64,000 nt of DNA. Origin: an uncultured Bacteroides sp. GTDB lineage: Bacteria; Bacteroidota; Bacteroidia; Bacteroidales; Bacteroidaceae. The notes beneath the pieces were generated by a model that was given only the letters and a program-made list of their open reading frames with translations, had not been told where the DNA came from and searched no databases. Both the position numbers and the translations under genes were made by a program. The DNA lies in contig NZ_OY787464.1 of NCBI RefSeq assembly GCF_963678845.1, positions 496,001 to 560,000 of the forward strand. The letters are read 5' to 3'. Below are positions 16,995 to 25,679 of the stretch, piece by piece. Numbering within the stretch: the first letter of the stretch is position 1; each line of letters opens with the position of its first letter.

Positions 16995-19900
16995 TTAAAA
17001 ATTCAAGTTTAATCCAAAAGCAAATCTCAACGGCTTAGGTGTAGATGCCTTATCGAGCGCTACTTCATACATATTGTCTATTCTGGAAGAACTGATCTCT
17101 GGATCCTGACCTGTATATTTTGTTAAAGTAAACAAGTCGTATCCTGTCAAATAAAACTCAGCTTTCTGAATGCCTGCTTTGCCTGATAACGATTTAGGAA
17201 GAGCATATTTCAATGTAACTGTTTTTAAACGCAGGAAAGAAGCATCTTCTACAAAACGATCAGATCCTAAATAGTTGTATCCACGGTCATATAATGCACG
17301 GGGAATATCTGTATCATCACCTTCATGTCTCCATCTTTTGAGAACAGCAGTACTTTGATTGCTTTTCCCATACATGTTTTCCATATTCATTCGGGTTTGA
17401 TTGATCGCTTTTTGTCCTGCTCTACCATGGAAATTAGCAATTAATCCCCATGATTTGTAACGTAGACTAAATCCAAATCCACCTGTAAGCGTTGGGTTAG
17501 AGTTTCCAATATAAACAATATCATACTGGTTAATAACCCCATCACCATTTACGTCCATATATTTAGCATCACCAGGATACACTTTTAGGTCGTTATTTTT
17601 CATAACAACTGGTTTGCCCTGAATATCACTGACTAGCTTTCCTGTATTATCCCGAACATAAGTTTCATCTGTATTTTGATATACGCCTAGATATTTATAT
17701 CCATAAAATGAACCAAGAGGATCTCCTTCTACCAATTTATATGCATATGCCCCATTTTTTAAAGAATAGTTTGTTGCAGTTTTATTCTCAGGCATGTCTA
17801 GTACTTCATTTTTATTCTGAGCAATATTAAAGTTTAACTGTAATCCCCAGTCCTTTCCTCTCATAATGTCATAATCTAAACGAAACTCCCAACCTTTGTT
17901 AGACATCTTGCCTGAATTATACCATGCTACGCTAGAAAAACCAGTTGATGTTGGTATATCCACATCTTTCTGCAGCATATTTGTTGTTAACTTATTATAC
18001 ACGTCAACAGACATATTCAATTGGTTATCAAAAAAACCTAGGTCAAGACCTAAATTTGTTTGAGTAACAGTCTCCCATTTAAGGTGATTCAGTTGAATTT
18101 TGCTAGGCTGAATAGCAACCATTTCTCCGTAGCCTGGAACAATTGGCTTAAATGTTCCTACATATGGAGATGCTCCTGTAGGAGTATTTCCACTCTGCCC
18201 CCAGCTTAACCTTAATTTAGCTGTTGATATTGATTTTAGATCTTTCACAAACTGCTCATCTCCCAATTGCCAAGCTGCACCAAGAGTTGGAAAACCTCCC
18301 CAACGGCCATTACTAGCCATACTTGAACTAGCCTCCATTCTATATCCTGCATCAAACAGATATTTATTGAAGAGTGTATAATGAGCATTCAACACACCAC
18401 CTAATTCACGATTTATAACTCGTCCGGAACCGCCACCTCGGGGAGTTGAACCAGAAATAGGGTCAGTAATTTCACTACTTGAATTACCACTTGTGGAACT
18501 AGAGTAACTTGATGTAGTTTGATCGGATGTTTGGAAAATTGCACTTAATAGTAATTTATGGTTATCTGAAAAAGATTTATTATAGATAAACCTATTTTCA
18601 GTCGTTAAATAGAGCTTATCATTTCCACCGTTTGTACTATAATTAAAGTTATTATCAACCCAAGAAACGCCAGTCACACTTTGAGGTAAAAAGGAATTGC
18701 TCTTAGATGTTCTGACATCAAAGCCAACAATACCACGATAATCAAAACCTTGGAAAAAATTGTAATGAAGATTAAAAATCATACGATTAGAAGTAGAAGT
18801 GTTTTTATTTACACTTTCATTAACTAAAGCAACAGGATTAAGAACATCAGAATACTGCCCCTGAAAATAAGAATATGGGGTAAAGTAATCGCCTGTACGT
18901 TCACCATCTTCCCCAATTACATAAGGACTCATATTAGGCATTTTAGTTAAAGCCTGAGAACGGGCATTATCTGTATAATTAGCATTCTTTACTCCCTGAG
19001 TAAAGTTGAAGTTTGCAGAAATATCAAGTTTATCAGAAAACTTGTAACTCATATCAAACATCGCACTAATACGATTAAATCCGGTTCCAATAGTAGTTCC
19101 TTCTTCATTTAAGTACCCTAATGATAAACGATAAATAGCTTTATCGCCTCCACCCGACATTGAGAAGTTGTTATCAACAGAATATCCTGTTTGCGAAACC
19201 TCTTTAAGCCAATTTGTATCTTGGTTATATTCTTTAAAATATTTCCATGAAGGATCAAAACCAATTTCTTTAGTATCATAAAGCAATGCTAAATATTTAT
19301 TAGCACCTGTACCACCTTCTCCAAGATCACTAACTGTATTCCAAATTGCATCTTGAATCATGGAAACATATTGATTCGCATTCAACATTGGAAGAGAACT
19401 GCCTTCTTTTCTAAACTCATATTTTGTATTAAAAGAAAATCGTATTTTTCCTCTAACACCTTTTTTCGTTTTAATCAAGAGTACACCATTTGCACCTTTT
19501 GATCCCCAAACAGCTGTTGCTGCAGCATCTTTCAATACTTCTATTGATTCAATATCACTAGGAGAAATATTAAGTAATTCACCATAATCATCAGAGTTTG
19601 CTGTTGCAAAACTAAAATCGGAAGAAACATCAACAGGAAGAGGTACACCATCAACAACAAATAATGGGTCTGATGATGCATTCAACGAAGATGTTCCTCG
19701 AATACGTATAGAGCTTTTACCTCCTGGATCAGCGCCTGAGAGCACATCCACATTTGACATTGCTCCCTGCAATGCATCCGTAAGAGAAGAAACCGGAGCA
19801 GTTTCAATGTTTCCTAAAGTTAATCTCTGAGATGCTGAAATCTGTTCCTTTGGAGTCATTCCCAAAGAATTCTTTTCCACCTTCTTTGCAGTAATTTCAA

Positions 19901-20231
19901 TCCCTGAAATGGTTAATCCTTCTTCCTCCATTAAAGCACTAATAGTTTTCTGACCGGTATACTTTTCTCTCAGGCTCTTATATCCTATAAAAGAGAATAC
20001 AATAGTTAAATTCTTTTGAGATGGGACAGAAAGACGAAACTCCCCATTCATATCAACAGAAGTACCTGCTAATGAACGATTATTTGAATTCATAACAAAA
20101 ATATTGGCTCCTACGAGAGGATCACCTGTCACTTTGTCTTTTACAGAACCTGTAAGTACTGTTTGCGCAGTTACAGTCTGAACAACAAACAGCGCCAATG
20201 CTATAAAAAGAATATATCGAATATTTTTCAT
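16995..20231 (-). CDS. SusC/RagA-family TonB-dependent transporter (first pair)
   Basis: A 1078-residue outer-membrane transporter with a signal peptide ending VQTVTAQ, a carboxypeptidase-regulatory-like domain (VLTGSVKDKVTGDPLVGANIFV), and a plug carrying the SusC hallmark RIRGTSSLNASSDPLFVVDGVPLP. The barrel ends RFAFGLNLNF. An in-frame extension upstream to 20276 overlaps the preceding fasciclin gene; I chose ATG 20231 (MKNIRYILFIALALF) because it begins the signal peptide and lies 19 bases after that gene's stop. It lacks an N-terminal STN signalling domain, so it is unlikely to signal to an anti-sigma factor, which fits the absence of such genes nearby. Confidence 0.95.
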   Translation of the reverse strand: MKNIRYILFIALALFVVQTVTAQTVLTGSVKDKVTGDPLVGANIFVMNSNNRSLAGTSVDMNGEFRLSVPSQKNLTIVFSFIGYKSLREKYTGQKTISALMEEEGLTISGIEITAKKVEKNSLGMTPKEQISASQRLTLGNIETAPVSSLTDALQGAMSNVDVLSGADPGGKSSIRIRGTSSLNASSDPLFVVDGVPLPVDVSSDFSFATANSDDYGELLNISPSDIESIEVLKDAAATAVWGSKGANGVLLIKTKKGVRGKIRFSFNTKYEFRKEGSSLPMLNANQYVSMIQDAIWNTVSDLGEGGTGANKYLALLYDTKEIGFDPSWKYFKEYNQDTNWLKEVSQTGYSVDNNFSMSGGGDKAIYRLSLGYLNEEGTTIGTGFNRISAMFDMSYKFSDKLDISANFNFTQGVKNANYTDNARSQALTKMPNMSPYVIGEDGERTGDYFTPYSYFQGQYSDVLNPVALVNESVNKNTSTSNRMIFNLHYNFFQGFDYRGIVGFDVRTSKSNSFLPQSVTGVSWVDNNFNYSTNGGNDKLYLTTENRFIYNKSFSDNHKLLLSAIFQTSDQTTSSYSSSTSGNSSSEITDPISGSTPRGGGSGRVINRELGGVLNAHYTLFNKYLFDAGYRMEASSSMASNGRWGGFPTLGAAWQLGDEQFVKDLKSISTAKLRLSWGQSGNTPTGASPYVGTFKPIVPGYGEMVAIQPSKIQLNHLKWETVTQTNLGLDLGFFDNQLNMSVDVYNKLTTNMLQKDVDIPTSTGFSSVAWYNSGKMSNKGWEFRLDYDIMRGKDWGLQLNFNIAQNKNEVLDMPENKTATNYSLKNGAYAYKLVEGDPLGSFYGYKYLGVYQNTDETYVRDNTGKLVSDIQGKPVVMKNNDLKVYPGDAKYMDVNGDGVINQYDIVYIGNSNPTLTGGFGFSLRYKSWGLIANFHGRAGQKAINQTRMNMENMYGKSNQSTAVLKRWRHEGDDTDIPRALYDRGYNYLGSDRFVEDASFLRLKTVTLKYALPKSLSGKAGIQKAEFYLTGYDLFTLTKYTGQDPEISSSRIDNMYEVALDKASTPKPLRFAFGLNLNF

Positions 20232-20250
20232 ATTTTTTATTTTGTATCTG

Positions 20251-22440
20251 TTATTCAACTTCCAATATTCCATCAATCAAATAGGCAGCCCCATCTGAAT
20301 AAATTTTCGGGAAATAACTTACTACATTAACTGTATTACCTTTTGAATCTTTTATTTTCAATCCAGATCCGGTATCAATCAAAGTAAGTTTAGCCATTTG
20401 TCCGTTTGGTAAATATCTAAAAGTTGTAAGTTCGCCTTTTACATTTGCTCCAGGAAAAGGATAATCCAACAAATTACTTGAGTTTACATCTACAAAATAA
20501 TATTTCAGAAAATCAGCAAGTTTTGTAGTTGGAGGGATTTTACCTGCAGAGGAAGCATCAGTTATAGCTTTTTGAGTAGGAATTAATACTATAAACCGAT
20601 TACCTTGCAAAAAATTAAATGCTGGAACACTCTTTGCCAACCCAGATGTTCCAATAAGAGTACTAAATCCACTAAATTCAGAAGGACAAGCAACAGCACT
20701 TGTTACCACATCTTTAAATTGAGAAAACTCCGGAACCAAAGCTGAAGCATCACCTTCAAGTGCATATGCAGTTCCATTACTCCATGAATTAATCTTCTTA
20801 AATGTTGGAGCTTCTGCTCCTGAATTATAAGTAGCTGACGAATAAATATTATTGCCTTTTGAATAAATATAATTAAAAGGACTTATTGTTTTGTAGATAG
20901 TCTCATCGTCACGGCTCGACATTGTTTTAATAACAATATGATTACCTGAGAGAATCTTTTTTTGAGTATATTTCATGGTTTCCAACCCATTCAATCCTTC
21001 TATCTGAATTTCCTGTGAACCATACTTTTTAGAATTTGTATTAATATACTTCATCGATGCTCCAGCATATGTTGTATGATTTACAATCATGTTATCAGTT
21101 GGATAAAAGACTTTAAACTGATTCTGATCACTTAATAATATATCTATATAAGAAGAAGACATATCAAGGAACATATTATATTCAGGGTTGCAAAACATGG
21201 GAGCTGTAACCTTTTCAAACATAGGTGGAACTATCACGTGATCTAATCCATAAAGTGTACCATTCACGCACATCTGTCTCAGCTTTGCCGATTTTGTATC
21301 AAATACAATAGGAGTAACCCAAGATGTTACAACCTTGCCAGATTCTATTGTCTCAGGAAACAACACTTCACCGTTATTAACATGATTACTCAACAAAGCT
21401 AGTAAGGGGACAAAATTTACATTATTGATACCACTATTACCATAATAAGGTCTCCAGTATTTATCGTAAAATGTTTGTAAGGAGGTATTATCTGGTGCAA
21501 ATACATTCATAGCCTTCTTTGACAAATTAGATAATTGGGCATAATCAGAAACAGAGGAATTTAAATCGTTGGTCCATTCAGAAGCAATTGCCGGTAAAGA
21601 GGTGTGATAATGCACAAATAATGAATCTCCTTTTCCATAAGAAGCTGTAGAAGATGCATCATATTTATAATTAATAAACTTATCATAGATATTTCTAAAT
21701 GTGCTATAATCAGCTGATCCTGATAACTTACTATAAATTGTTTCAAGTGGATCTACTACTTGGTTTAATGTGTATACATAGCCATTGTCTGTAACTATAC
21801 TATATTCATTAACCGTTGCATTAGATACATTAAAACCTTTATCTCCACTCCATGTAGATGTGGGATAAAAATATTCATAATTAGATTTTGCATCAATGTG
21901 TTTCGAGTTAAATAAGTTAGAAGAAAAAACTGGAAGGAAACGTTCTTTATGCATCACCATTTTAACTCTTTTGTTATCTGTAGAGTCTGTTTCTGAGGTT
22001 ATAGCATCACGACTCTTAGTTCTGAATTTATAAAATAAACCAGGACTTGTTGTTTCTGATTCAGCATCTATTCCTTCCGGACTATAATTTTCAAATCGTT
22101 CTTTCGTAAACGAATAATAAACTAAGTGATAAGCAATAAGCTTATCTAATTCATTAGCAGATAAATCATCCAGTGAATTGATTTTTCTTTTGGCAAAATA
22201 TGCTTTGAAAGCATCATCGGTAGGAGCCATTACTGTTATTTGACCCTTTCCTTGAACTAATTCTTTATAAGATGTTTTTTCTACACCTTTCAAGAAAATA
22301 GAGAAATTGCCTTTTGCCTCAAGCACTTCCCACGAGTTGCCTTTCAACCAGGAAGGAAGTTCATAATACTTGTCCATTTCTGAATTACACGAGGTAAACA
22401 AAAATAGAATACAAGCAAAAAAAATAGACTTTTTTTTCAT
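20251..22440 (-). CDS. Large fasciclin (FAS1)-repeat surface lipoprotein, first gene of the operon
   Basis: A 729-residue lipoprotein (lipobox LFTSC, followed by NSEMDKYYELPSW). It appears to hold four FAS1 modules. The first is clear (ITVMAPTDDAFKAYFAKRKI ... LIAYHLVYY). The second has MNVFAPDNTSLQTFYDKYW and LYGLDHVIVPP. The third has FKVFYPTDNMIVNHTTY. The fourth runs from about 590 (FIVLIPTQKAITDA) to the end (AAYLIDGILEVE). It should be a long, repeat-built, extracellular binding protein. The frame opens from 22452, but ATG 22440 gives MKKKSIFFACILFLF, a proper signal sequence. A promoter and operator-like palindromes lie upstream in the 1-kb gap. Confidence 0.9.
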   Translation of the reverse strand: MKKKSIFFACILFLFTSCNSEMDKYYELPSWLKGNSWEVLEAKGNFSIFLKGVEKTSYKELVQGKGQITVMAPTDDAFKAYFAKRKINSLDDLSANELDKLIAYHLVYYSFTKERFENYSPEGIDAESETTSPGLFYKFRTKSRDAITSETDSTDNKRVKMVMHKERFLPVFSSNLFNSKHIDAKSNYEYFYPTSTWSGDKGFNVSNATVNEYSIVTDNGYVYTLNQVVDPLETIYSKLSGSADYSTFRNIYDKFINYKYDASSTASYGKGDSLFVHYHTSLPAIASEWTNDLNSSVSDYAQLSNLSKKAMNVFAPDNTSLQTFYDKYWRPYYGNSGINNVNFVPLLALLSNHVNNGEVLFPETIESGKVVTSWVTPIVFDTKSAKLRQMCVNGTLYGLDHVIVPPMFEKVTAPMFCNPEYNMFLDMSSSYIDILLSDQNQFKVFYPTDNMIVNHTTYAGASMKYINTNSKKYGSQEIQIEGLNGLETMKYTQKKILSGNHIVIKTMSSRDDETIYKTISPFNYIYSKGNNIYSSATYNSGAEAPTFKKINSWSNGTAYALEGDASALVPEFSQFKDVVTSAVACPSEFSGFSTLIGTSGLAKSVPAFNFLQGNRFIVLIPTQKAITDASSAGKIPPTTKLADFLKYYFVDVNSSNLLDYPFPGANVKGELTTFRYLPNGQMAKLTLIDTGSGLKIKDSKGNTVNVVSYFPKIYSDGAAYLIDGILEVE

Positions 22441-22456
22441 TGTAATTACCATGTAT

Positions 22457-22464
22457 CAAAATTA
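22457..22464 (-). promoter_or_regulatory. Possible -7 box of the fasciclin/SusCD operon
   Basis: TAATTTTG on the reverse strand matches TAnnTTTG, with a start near 22450 and only about 10 bases of leader before ATG 22440. No -33 element is seen at the right distance, so this is weak, and the true promoter may lie further up. Confidence 0.3.
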
Positions 22465-22495
22465 TTAGATTAATTGTTTTTTAATATTATCATTA

Positions 22496-22610
22496 AAGTT
22501 TTGTCTAAAACTTACTATATAACAGGTGGGGGTATACCTCTGATATAATATCCTGAATGCATTATTGAATAAAAAAAGCTTAGTATAATATTGTCTAATT
22601 TTAGACAATA
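22496..22610. promoter_or_regulatory. Operator-like palindromes built on TTGTCTAA
   Basis: TTGTCTAA occurs at 22501-22508 (inside a palindrome with 7-base arms AAGTTTT/AAAACTT, 22496-22513) and again at 22591-22598, where it forms a palindrome with TTAGACAA at 22601-22608. The second palindrome has 10-base arms (22589-22598 and 22601-22610) separated by TT. The two sites are exactly 90 bp apart and lie 56-170 bp upstream of the fasciclin operon start. This looks like paired binding sites for a dimeric repressor or activator of that operon. Confidence 0.5.
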
Positions 22611-23254
22611 AGTCAATAGTAGAAACATATATATTTTTATTTATAGATTTAAGGCATTTAACTTTTATCCCGTCATATATTAAATTATACTTAGGAATGT
22701 ACAAAATAACCTAATTTATGCTATCAACAATATATCCTAAATGATAGTTATAATATCCTTTTTGATTTTACATTAACTTTTATTTAAGCTTAATAAATAA
22801 AAAGTATGCATTCATATTTTCATTTTAATTACATTAATATATCAGAAAATTAAATATTATATCTATCATTTAGACTATTAAAAGAGAAGTAAGAAATGAA
22901 AGTACTACTCTTAAAAAGAGCTTATTACGTCTTATTATTGTTGCAATTTAAATATCATGTATGAAAACAAACAGAAATAGATTTAAAAAACTTTTGAACT
23001 ATTTTGTTTTCTATCCACAAAGCAAGGCAGGTTAGTTTCCTCAACAAAGAATTCTACTAGTTCTAATAATCTTTGCCAAAAACAGAGAAGAGAGAGTTAT
23101 ATTAATGAATAACAAGGTTTTAACAAAAGAACATATAGAAACCCTACATCAATAATAGTCTTTCATATTAAACTACTTTGATTGAAACAGATAATGGTCA
23201 GCATTACCCTGAAAAGAATAGTGTAAAAAAGAATAAGACACGGAATAATTTAAG

Positions 23255-23339
23255 TTTGATATATATCAAAGTATACGTTTGATATATATCAAAGACACAC
23301 TTAGATATATATCAAACACAAAGTTAGATGTATATCTAA
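23255..23339. repeat. Four Fnr-box-like palindromes at an exact 23-bp period
   Basis: Four 16-bp units start at 23255, 23278, 23301 and 23324, each 23 bp from the next with 7-bp unrelated spacers. Units 1 and 2 are identical perfect palindromes, TTTGATATATATCAAA; unit 3 is TTAGATATATATCAAA and unit 4 TTAGATGTATATCTAA. The core TTGAT-N4-ATCAA equals the Crp/Fnr-family consensus. The array lies 115 bp before the lipoprotein gene at 23454 and about 815 bp before the fasciclin operon start. It is probably a multi-site operator. Confidence 0.75.
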
Positions 23340-23453
23340 TGATAATTATTACTTTATCCGTTCAAATTTATAAAGAGATAAAAAGCTCTAAAAAGGAAGA
23401 AAACATTTTGAACAGCACATTGTTATTAATATAAATAACAATATGTTATCAAA

Positions 23454-24434
23454 ATGAGAACAATACATCTTATTAGGATATTGGTTTTTGGAGCAATAGT
23501 TCTACTATATGGTTGCACAAGCCCTGTAAAAGAAGTAAAAAAGAGAATGGCTGTGAATTACCATCTACACATCAACCAGCATGTTGCTTCACTAAACTCA
23601 TCACTAGAACATATTAATGCAGTGGTTTATGTAGATAGCATAAACACTAAGAGTGTTACTACCTCTAACTCATTAAAGAATATTATCAATAAAAAATCAT
23701 TCAGAGCTATTCCCTCTGCTATATTTCAATTTGAATTGTCTTCAATTGGTAACAGCAAGGTCTCACTAAAACAATACAATGAAGTTAGACAACATATGCT
23801 CCAGATGATGAAGGATAGTTTGAGCATTTACATTAAATATAAAGATAAGATGGTTGTAAATCTGTTGGTTGACAAACTATTAGCCTGTTATTCAGCACAA
23901 TTTCCTATAAAAAATGCTTATTCCTATTACAAAGAGCAGAGAGAGTATGCCGGAATATTCTTACAGTTCCTCGAAACGGGGAATGAAGGGTATTGTAATG
24001 ATCTGAATTTACTCCCGGGAGATTGCAACTGGGGATATATATTTCTCTCTGCCAACGGCAAATGTTTGTTTAAGTTTGAATGCATTGGCTCGGACAGTAT
24101 TCAATTTAATATCGGAAATTTTGAAAGAAAATCAGATACATTGATTTGTAATTTCAAAAACACTTATTCATATTTAGAGAAATATGATAAAAATACTGGC
24201 GTCAGCATTTCTAATCCAAACGAGGGAAAGATAAGTAAAGATAATGGTTTTATATTAAAGCTATTACCATGCGAATGTATACAATACCCTTTTATTATCA
24301 AACATATAAATGAGGAAGAAGGAAACAACATATTACAGACTTATGTGGTTAAAATAGCTACTTTTAAAGAACAAGATGATTTTATAAAGTCAATAAGAGA
24401 TATAAAGGATATTTCAAAAATGATTAAGAATTAA
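23454..24434 (+). CDS. Hypothetical lipoprotein, 326 residues
   Basis: A lipoprotein of unknown function: signal peptide with lipobox LLYGC (cysteine 21). The N-terminal half is helical (AVNYHLHINQHVASLNSSLEHINAVVYV and KLLACYSAQFPIKNAYSYYKEQREYAG). The C-terminal half is beta-rich with alternating charged and hydrophobic residues (CNWGYIFLSANGKCLFKFECIG; LICNFKNTYSYLEKYD). I recognise no family. It has five to six cysteines in the mature part, which is unusual for its neighbours. It stands alone, downstream of the periodic palindrome array and upstream of a perfect 18-bp terminator, so it may be the main target of the array. Confidence 0.75.
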   Translation: MRTIHLIRILVFGAIVLLYGCTSPVKEVKKRMAVNYHLHINQHVASLNSSLEHINAVVYVDSINTKSVTTSNSLKNIINKKSFRAIPSAIFQFELSSIGNSKVSLKQYNEVRQHMLQMMKDSLSIYIKYKDKMVVNLLVDKLLACYSAQFPIKNAYSYYKEQREYAGIFLQFLETGNEGYCNDLNLLPGDCNWGYIFLSANGKCLFKFECIGSDSIQFNIGNFERKSDTLICNFKNTYSYLEKYDKNTGVSISNPNEGKISKDNGFILKLLPCECIQYPFIIKHINEEEGNNILQTYVVKIATFKEQDDFIKSIRDIKDISKMIKN

Positions 24435-24480
24435 AGACAGAAAGAGGCAGTCAATGATGGCTGCCTCTTTCTGTCTTTAT
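24433..24480. terminator. Strong bidirectional terminator
   Basis: An 18-bp perfect stem (24433-24450 with 24461-24478) encloses a 10-base loop, and it begins within the stop codon of the preceding lipoprotein gene. The A/T-rich stem ends can serve as U-tracts in both directions, so it can also end the reverse-strand asparaginase operon. Confidence 0.85.
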
Positions 24481-24511
24481 ATCAGGTCTAGAAATATTAG
24501 CTCATTCACCT

Positions 24512-25678
24512 TTAAAACATTTGTAACTGATAAATGAATCCTAAAGAAATTCTGTCTGTATTATAATTATCAAATCCCAAAGATTTAGCCGTATTTGTAT
24601 ATTGATATGCACGACCTACGTAAGTTAAGAAGAAATGCAGGTTCGATTCCATAGGATAATATTCCAATCCTGCAAAATACCCGTAAGAAGTGCGATATTT
24701 ACCTTTTGAGAATCCCACCAAATTATCCTTTAATGAAGCCGTTTCATACATTCCTTTCAGGAAAACATTCCATTTGGGAGCAAACCGATAATTCAGTTTC
24801 GTAACCAATGACAAATATTCTGCATTCACTGCATTTCCATATCTACTTGAATTAGTGATGCCGCTCATTATTCCATTACGATCTAATTCTTCATTAGAAT
24901 ACATAAAATCAAAGAACATATTGAATTTGCCTTGTGTAAGTTCATTTCCCAAGGCAAAGTAGTACATATTCTTGCTTTTAGCCTCGTTCATCAACGATGC
25001 AGACCAGCGGGTCTTGAATGCATTTTTAAAGAAGTTACCATTCCAGTTGATCGTGTATACTAGCGGCGTTTCGCTTTGCACAATGCCTGTATTACCTACA
25101 TTGTAAGTGCCTGCAAAGCTCGTATTCATACTATTCAGAACCTGGAACTGTAACTGGTGATTATCACTGAAATTATAGGCAAAGTTTACTCCGGTAAGGA
25201 AATTGCTCATATTCTCAATCATGTCACTGTATTCATAGATTTCAATCGGATTCAAATCGAACTCAATACCTCCGTAGGCTGCACATTGTTTTCCGATAAA
25301 CATTGAAAAGTCGTCAGATACTTTCACTCCGATTCCTGCAACATCAATGGAAGTTGGTAAGTTATCAATATTACCACTACCAGTATTCGGCCGGTTCAAG
25401 CGTTGTCTCCACCGGTATGACAACCAGTCGTTAACTTTACCTTTAGCCTCAATACGAAGTTGTCTCATATTAAATTTACTAATCTCATGAGTTCCATTAT
25501 CAAACAGATTATCAAAACTACCATTCATATTCAGAAAGAAGTTGAATTTATCTGTCTTCTTCTTGATATTCGTTACATCCTCAAACAAACTTTTCGAGGA
25601 ACGCATATCGTCGTTCTGCTGTGCCTTGACACCGGTCATGCACAACAAAACGCCCAACAATAGTATATACTTTTTCAT
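24512..25678 (-). CDS. Outer-membrane porin, phosphate-selective porin O/P-like
   Basis: A 388-residue protein with a signal peptide (MKKYILLLGVLLCMTGVKAQ) and a body of alternating beta strands, typical of a 16-strand porin. The segments FNFFLNMNGSFDNLF, RQLRIEAKGKVNDWLSYRWRQRLNR and the C-terminal RISLGFIYQLQMF fit the porin O/P group found in Bacteroidetes. I chose ATG 25678; the frame extends to 25690 but overlaps the asparaginase stop. It starts one base after that stop, so it is tightly coupled as the last gene of the dicarboxylate exchanger-asparaginase-porin operon. Its place suggests that it lets asparagine or dicarboxylates into the periplasm. Confidence 0.78.
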   Translation of the reverse strand: MKKYILLLGVLLCMTGVKAQQNDDMRSSKSLFEDVTNIKKKTDKFNFFLNMNGSFDNLFDNGTHEISKFNMRQLRIEAKGKVNDWLSYRWRQRLNRPNTGSGNIDNLPTSIDVAGIGVKVSDDFSMFIGKQCAAYGGIEFDLNPIEIYEYSDMIENMSNFLTGVNFAYNFSDNHQLQFQVLNSMNTSFAGTYNVGNTGIVQSETPLVYTINWNGNFFKNAFKTRWSASLMNEAKSKNMYYFALGNELTQGKFNMFFDFMYSNEELDRNGIMSGITNSSRYGNAVNAEYLSLVTKLNYRFAPKWNVFLKGMYETASLKDNLVGFSKGKYRTSYGYFAGLEYYPMESNLHFFLTYVGRAYQYTNTAKSLGFDNYNTDRISLGFIYQLQMF

Positions 25679-25679
25679 A

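Larger units (their letters stand above)
22441..23453. other. 1-kb intergenic regulatory region between divergent genes
   Basis: This AT-rich stretch lies between the fasciclin/SusCD operon (reverse) and a lipoprotein gene (forward). It contains the TTGTCTAA sites, a GGTATACC palindrome at 22531-22538 and the four-copy 23-bp array, listed separately. I see no convincing gene: short open frames here, such as a reverse frame at 22465-22704, lack protein-like composition. The middle part (about 22700-23220) shows nothing I can name. Confidence 0.6.

Noticed and set aside
22465..22704. Reverse open frame of 79 codons upstream of the fasciclin operon
   Set aside because: It overlaps the operator-like palindromes, is AT-driven in composition and has no recognisable motif.
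23255..23339. CRISPR array
   Set aside because: Repeats are 16 bp and palindromic with 7-bp spacers, far too short, and no cas gene is present.
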